A stretch of DNA of 19,426 nucleotides from Trichothermofontia sp037445115 (GTDB lineage Bacteria > Cyanobacteriota > Cyanobacteriia > B231): the NCBI GenBank assembly GCA_037445115.1, contig JBBILC010000108.1, forward strand, positions 1-19,426. The letters run 5' to 3'. How positions within the stretch are numbered: position 1 is the first letter of the stretch; each line of letters opens with the position of its first letter. Below the pieces are notes generated by a model, which was not told where the DNA came from, made no database searches, and was given only the letters and a program-made list of their open reading frames with translations. Of this stretch, positions 16,580-19,426 are shown piece by piece. A program made the translations under genes and the position numbers.

Positions 16580-17665
16580 ATGTTAGACGCCATCATTGTT
16601 GTCATCTTCATCCTGGCAGGAGCAGGAGTCGGTTACTACGGGATCGACTTTTTGCCCAACGGTGCCCTCGACCACGTGAATAACCTGGAAGGGTTGCGTC
16701 TGGTACTGGCTGGCTTCTCAGCCTTGGTGGGGGGGATAACGGGACTGGCAATCCAAACTGGCTATCGTCGCCTGGAACGGCAGGCACGGGAAATGCCCGT
16801 CGATATGCTCCTCAGTCGGGCCGTGGGCTTGGTGTTGGGTCTGTTGGTGGCGAACCTGACGCTGGCCCCCCTGTTCCTGCTGCCCATTCCCTGGGAATTG
16901 GCGTTTATCAAACCCCTCGCGGCCATTTTGGGCAGTGTCATGTTTGGGTTTTCCGGCATGACCCTAGCGGATATTCATGGCCGCACCCTGCTGCGGCTCA
17001 TCAATCCCCACTCAGTGGAAACCATGCTAGTGGCGGAGGGCACCCTCAAACCGGCCTGTACCAAAATTCTGGACACTAGTTGCATCATTGACGGACGGGT
17101 GGAGGTTCTGCTGGATACGGGTTTTCTAGAAGGCCAAATCCTCGTGCCCCAGTTTGTCTTGCAGGAGTTGCAACAGGTGGCGGATGCGTCCAATGAGCAA
17201 AAGCGGGTACGGGGACGGCGGGGGCTGGATATCCTCAAACAGATGAAGGAAACCTATCCCGATCGCATTGTGATTCACTCCGCCGATTACGAGGATATTC
17301 CCACGGTGGACGCCAAGCTCGTACGGCTAGCCCAGGAACTCAACGCAACCCTGCTCACCAATGACTACAACTTGAATAAGGTGGCCACCTTACAACAGGT
17401 GGTAGTCCTCAATATTAATGACCTGGCCCAATCCCTCCGGCCTACCTATTTACCGGGCGATAACCTCAACCTGAAGATTCTCAAGGGGGGTAAAGAACCC
17501 GCCCAAGGCGTGGGGTACCTGGATGATGGGACGATGGTCGTTGTGGAGGAGGGCAGCGTCCATATTGGTCATGAACTCCAGGTGGTGGTGACAGGTGCGC
17601 TCCAGACCTCAGCGGGGCGGATGATTTTTGCCAAACCCCAGGGGTCTTCGATCGTGGCTTCCTAG
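16580..17665 (+). CDS. YacL-like membrane protein with PIN and TRAM domains
   Basis: The 361-residue protein starts with about four membrane helices (4-23, 42-60, 80-102, 108-130), and a cytoplasmic PIN nuclease-like domain follows (about 160-285). Acidic residues expected in PIN active sites are present: D165 in KILDTSCIIDGR, E196 in LQELQQV, D244 in TVDAKLVRLA and D262 in LLTNDYNLNK. The TRAM RNA-binding domain follows (about 289-353), with LPGDNLNLKILK and GVGYLDDGTMVVVEEG. The arrangement matches the YacL/PIN-TRAM family of Bacillus and cyanobacteria, with a putative membrane-anchored RNase role. A start at 16580 fits the family N-terminus. Confidence 0.9.
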   Translation: MLDAIIVVIFILAGAGVGYYGIDFLPNGALDHVNNLEGLRLVLAGFSALVGGITGLAIQTGYRRLERQAREMPVDMLLSRAVGLVLGLLVANLTLAPLFLLPIPWELAFIKPLAAILGSVMFGFSGMTLADIHGRTLLRLINPHSVETMLVAEGTLKPACTKILDTSCIIDGRVEVLLDTGFLEGQILVPQFVLQELQQVADASNEQKRVRGRRGLDILKQMKETYPDRIVIHSADYEDIPTVDAKLVRLAQELNATLLTNDYNLNKVATLQQVVVLNINDLAQSLRPTYLPGDNLNLKILKGGKEPAQGVGYLDDGTMVVVEEGSVHIGHELQVVVTGALQTSAGRMIFAKPQGSSIVAS

Positions 17666-17679
17666 TACAGTAAACATAC

Positions 17680-17780
17680 GGGCACCTCGAAAAATACACA
17701 TTTTGCCCTTGCAAGCAATGTCATCTCGTCAGATGGGGGAGTGCAACTGCCCCCATCCCAGATTATTACTCGAGGTGTCC
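17680..17780. mobile_element. MITE-like element with terminal inverted repeats
   Basis: GGGCACCTCGA (17680-17690) is matched by TCGAGGTGTCC (17770-17780), an inverted pair agreeing at 10 of 11 positions and bounding 101 bases. Inside is a perfect 8-bp stem, GATGGGGG (17732-17739) with CCCCCATC (17750-17757). There is no coding capacity, so any movement would need a transposase from elsewhere. I could not see a clear target-site duplication. It might instead simply fold as an RNA hairpin downstream of the PIN/TRAM gene. Confidence 0.5.
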
Positions 17781-17795
17781 ATAACGCTCTGAAAC

Positions 17796-17919
17796 GTTCG
17801 TAGTAACGACTTTAGTCGTTGCTGTAGTCGTTGCTGTAGTCGTTGCCGGTTTCACACCGTTCGTCGTAACGACTGTAGTCAATACTGGCTAAAACCAGGA
17901 CTACAAACGTGGCAGAATT
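17796..17919. repeat. Dispersed palindromic repeat, expanded copy
   Basis: It shares GTTCG, ACGACTTTAGTCGTTGC (17806-17822), the GGCTAAA...CTACAAA block (17887-17907) and CAGAATT with the copy at 822-882. Here the core includes a perfect AACGACT-TT-AGTCGTT palindrome. A 12-bp unit ending TAGTCGTTGC is repeated three times (17811-17846). A second GTTCGTCGTAACGACT start (about 17859-17874) follows. Confidence 0.65.
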
Positions 17920-18002
17920 GACTGCTCGATCTATGCTGCGTAACGCCCTTGGCCTATTGCAGGCCACGTAGGGTACTCTTGACATCAACCTGAGGATTAC
18001 TC

Positions 18003-18422
18003 ATGTCGATCGACCACAATAAAGCCCTTGTCCGTCGCTACTGGGAAGAGGTTTGGAACCAGGGTAAGCTGGACTTGATCCCGGAATTATTGCATCCCAA
18101 CTACATTCTCCGGGAACCCTCGGCAGAAGCGGATGTGGTGGGCCATGAGGCGGTGCGTCATTTTATTCAGACCTATCGCCAAGCGTTTCCTGACCTACAT
18201 TTTGCGATCGCCGATATGCTGGCCGAAGCCGATCGGGTTGCGACTCGCTGGCTGGTCACGGGCACCCAGCAAGGTCCCCTCAAAGGATTGGAGCCTAGGG
18301 GGCAGGCGATCGCCGTTACTGGGATTAGCATTATCCGCATTGCGGATGATAAATTAGCAGAAGACTGGGCTAATTGGGACACCTTCGCTATGCTCATGCA
18401 ACTGCAAGATCCCAACGCTTAA
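18003..18422 (+). CDS. SnoaL-like / NTF2-fold ester cyclase family protein
   Basis: The 139-residue protein begins MSIDHNKALVRRYWEEVWNQ. It continues with LIPELLHPNYILREP, VGHEAVRHFIQTYRQAFPDL, ATRWLVTGTQQGPLKGLEPRG and EDWANWDTFAMLMQL. This order is typical of the SnoaL-like polyketide-cyclase/ester-cyclase family, small cone-shaped NTF2-like folds. Family membership is clear, but the substrate is not; no polyketide genes are nearby, so a true cyclase role is doubtful. TGAGGA lies six bases before the ATG. The gene is flanked on both sides by repeats. Confidence 0.85.
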   Translation: MSIDHNKALVRRYWEEVWNQGKLDLIPELLHPNYILREPSAEADVVGHEAVRHFIQTYRQAFPDLHFAIADMLAEADRVATRWLVTGTQQGPLKGLEPRGQAIAVTGISIIRIADDKLAEDWANWDTFAMLMQLQDPNA

Positions 18423-18665
18423 ACCGACGCAATCTCGACGCTTAGAGTCGCTCTCTATCTCATGCTCTCACGCAGCATGGTTAATCCTTACTACGAATAC
18501 ACTACGAATAAGGCACTCAAATATGTTGCCTGTTCCTTCCTGGGTATGGCGGTGCTGTCAACTCAAAAAGCCAGTAGTCAGGAGGTAGCCCATGCTGTCC
18601 CCCCTTGTCCCAACTCGTCAAGGCGGACCCGCGATCGCCCTTAGTACGCTGTCAAGGTTAACGGG

Positions 18666-18741
18666 GTAGGTTGGGTAAACGTAGTGCGACCCAACAAAGC
18701 CAGTGATCGCCTTGGGTCTCGCAGGCTCGACACCAACCTAC
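18666..18741. repeat. GTAGGTTGG-type inverted repeat
   Basis: GTAGGTTGG (18666-18674) is complementary to CCAACCTAC (18733-18741). Nested inside, TTGGGT (18671-18676) pairs with ACCCAA (18689-18694). Repeats of this GTAGGTTGGGT...ACCCAAC type are, from memory, dispersed through many cyanobacterial genomes. Confidence 0.55.
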
Positions 18742-18772
18742 AACGCATCATTTGACCAACGCATCATTTGAC
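18741..18772. repeat. 16-bp tandem duplication
   Basis: CAACGCATCATTTGAC occurs twice, back to back (18741-18756 and 18757-18772), followed by a partial GCATGAC. It abuts the right arm of the GTAGGTTGG-type repeat. Confidence 0.8.
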
Positions 18773-18785
18773 GCATGACAAACGC

Positions 18786-19373
18786 CTAGGACGGTGTTTC
18801 GCCCCGGGGAATTTCGTTACTGGCCTCAAAGAAGCGGGAGTAGAAGAAACCCGCCAGTCCTCCCCCTAAAATCGGGGCCACCCAGAACAGCCACAATTGG
18901 GCGATCGCCCAGCCCCCGACAAATAAGGCAGGTCCAGTGCTACGGGCCGGATTGACTGACACATTCGTGACCGGAATCCCGATCAGGTGAATCAGGGTCA
19001 GGGCCAAGCCGATCGCGATCGGTGCAAACCCAGCCGGAGCGCGGCGGTCCGTCGCCCCCATGATCACGACCAAAAAGATGAAGGTCAAAACAACCTCCGC
19101 CACAAATCCCGACAATAGGGAATAACCGCCGGGGGAATGTTCCCCATAGCCATTCGTGGCCAGGGGATTGGAGCCAGTCAAGGCAAAATCAGGATTACCG
19201 GAGGCAATCAGGAAAATAATGGCAGCAGCAAGAATCGCGCCAAAAACCTGGGCACCAATATAGGGAAATAGCTCAAACTGGGGAAACCGTTTGCCAGCCC
19301 ACAGCCCAATTGAAACGGCGGGATTGAGGTGGCAACCAGAAATATGCCCGATCGCAAAGGCCATTGTTAAGAC
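18786..19373 (-). CDS. aqpZ: Aquaporin Z-like water channel, 5'-truncated remnant
   Basis: The remaining sequence is a clear AqpZ-type aquaporin. It has HISGCHLNPAVSIGLWAG with the first NPA, NGYGEHSPGGYSLLSG, ATDRRAPAGFAPIAIGLALT and VTNVSVNPARSTGPAL with the second NPA and its arginine. The C-terminus is complete. The first in-frame ATG (19364) gives 192 residues. Three codons upstream, VLT (19365-19373), still match the family motif VLTMAF. Beyond them the match ends in AT-rich sequence, with a stop at 19398-19400. About 50 residues are missing, including helix 1, most of helix 2 and the phenylalanine of the selectivity filter. The product is probably non-functional. The right edge may be an insertion-element end or a misjoin. 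Confidence 0.85.
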   Translation of the reverse strand, partial: VLTMAFAIGHISGCHLNPAVSIGLWAGKRFPQFELFPYIGAQVFGAILAAAIIFLIASGNPDFALTGSNPLATNGYGEHSPGGYSLLSGFVAEVVLTFIFLVVIMGATDRRAPAGFAPIAIGLALTLIHLIGIPVTNVSVNPARSTGPALFVGGWAIAQLWLFWVAPILGGGLAGFFYSRFFEASNEIPRGETPS

Positions 19374-19426
19374 GCAGAAGTGTTGAATCTTAAGATTTTA
19401 TTTTCTAAAAATAGACACACTAATCC

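Larger units (their letters stand above)
17666..18002. other. Repeat-filled intergenic region
   Basis: This 337-base spacer holds no convincing coding frame. It contains, in order, the MITE-like inverted-repeat element (17680-17780) and the expanded copy of the palindromic repeat (17796-17919). About 80 bases follow that presumably carry the promoter and TGAGGA ribosome binding site of the SnoaL-like gene. Confidence 0.6.
18423..18785. other. Intergenic region with repeats
   Basis: This 363-base spacer lies between the SnoaL-like gene and the convergent aquaporin remnant. A 60-codon open frame (18462-18644) is present, but its composition is not convincing. The right half holds the GTAGGTTGG-type repeat (18666-18741) and a 16-bp tandem duplication (18741-18772). 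Confidence 0.5.

Noticed and set aside
17796..17919. CRISPR array
   Set aside because: The repeated 12-bp units are directly adjacent without unique spacers, and no cas genes are nearby.
18462..18644. 60-codon open frame between the SnoaL-like gene and aquaporin
   Set aside because: It has no clear ribosome binding site, no recognisable family, and an unnatural-looking proline/arginine tail next to repeats. It is probably chance.

Overview
The window looks like chromosomal DNA from a cyanobacterium of moderately high GC content (by eye, mid-fifties percent). The palindrome GCGATCGC (HIP1), a hallmark of many cyanobacterial genomes, occurs more than twenty times. Several proteins are typically cyanobacterial: a Tic20-like membrane protein, HemJ, a GAF-GAF histidine kinase, and two small conserved-looking proteins. 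The lineage cannot be fixed from this sequence. One clue is that dnaE is a single intact gene without the split intein found in many cyanobacteria.

Layout, left to right. A probable 3' end of an unidentified gene (+, about 3-77) faces a Tic20-family gene (-, 136-615). A repeat-bearing intergenic region follows, then a small four-cysteine protein (-, 939-1136). This gene is divergent from glyA (+, 1450-2731). glyA is broken by a run of 19 Ns joined to a 13-base Illumina adapter remnant. That is an assembly artefact, not biology. Next on the + strand come a WecA/MraY-type sugar-phosphate transferase, cinA, a 45-residue small protein, aroQ, purD, a class A penicillin-binding protein and dnaE. 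The dnaE stop codon overlaps the stop of a convergent histidine kinase gene (-, 13403-15223). After an AT-rich 646-base spacer come hemJ, a YacL-like PIN/TRAM membrane protein and a SnoaL-like protein (all +). The window ends with a 5'-truncated aquaporin gene (-, 18786 to about 19373).

Most genes are housekeeping: one-carbon metabolism (glyA), purine synthesis (purD), the shikimate pathway (aroQ), haem/chlorophyll synthesis (hemJ), envelope synthesis (the lipid-carrier transferase and PBP1A) and replication (dnaE). Genes are mostly separated by 100-300 bases. Apart from a possible small-gene/aroQ pair, I see no tight operon. The accessory signal lies in the spacers. It includes a MITE-like inverted-repeat element, a palindromic repeat family present twice, a GTAGGTTGG-type repeat, several tandem repeats at gene starts, and the broken aquaporin at the right edge. 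I found no CRISPR array, phage, toxin-antitoxin or defence locus, no tRNA or rRNA gene, and no convincing undescribed multi-gene system.
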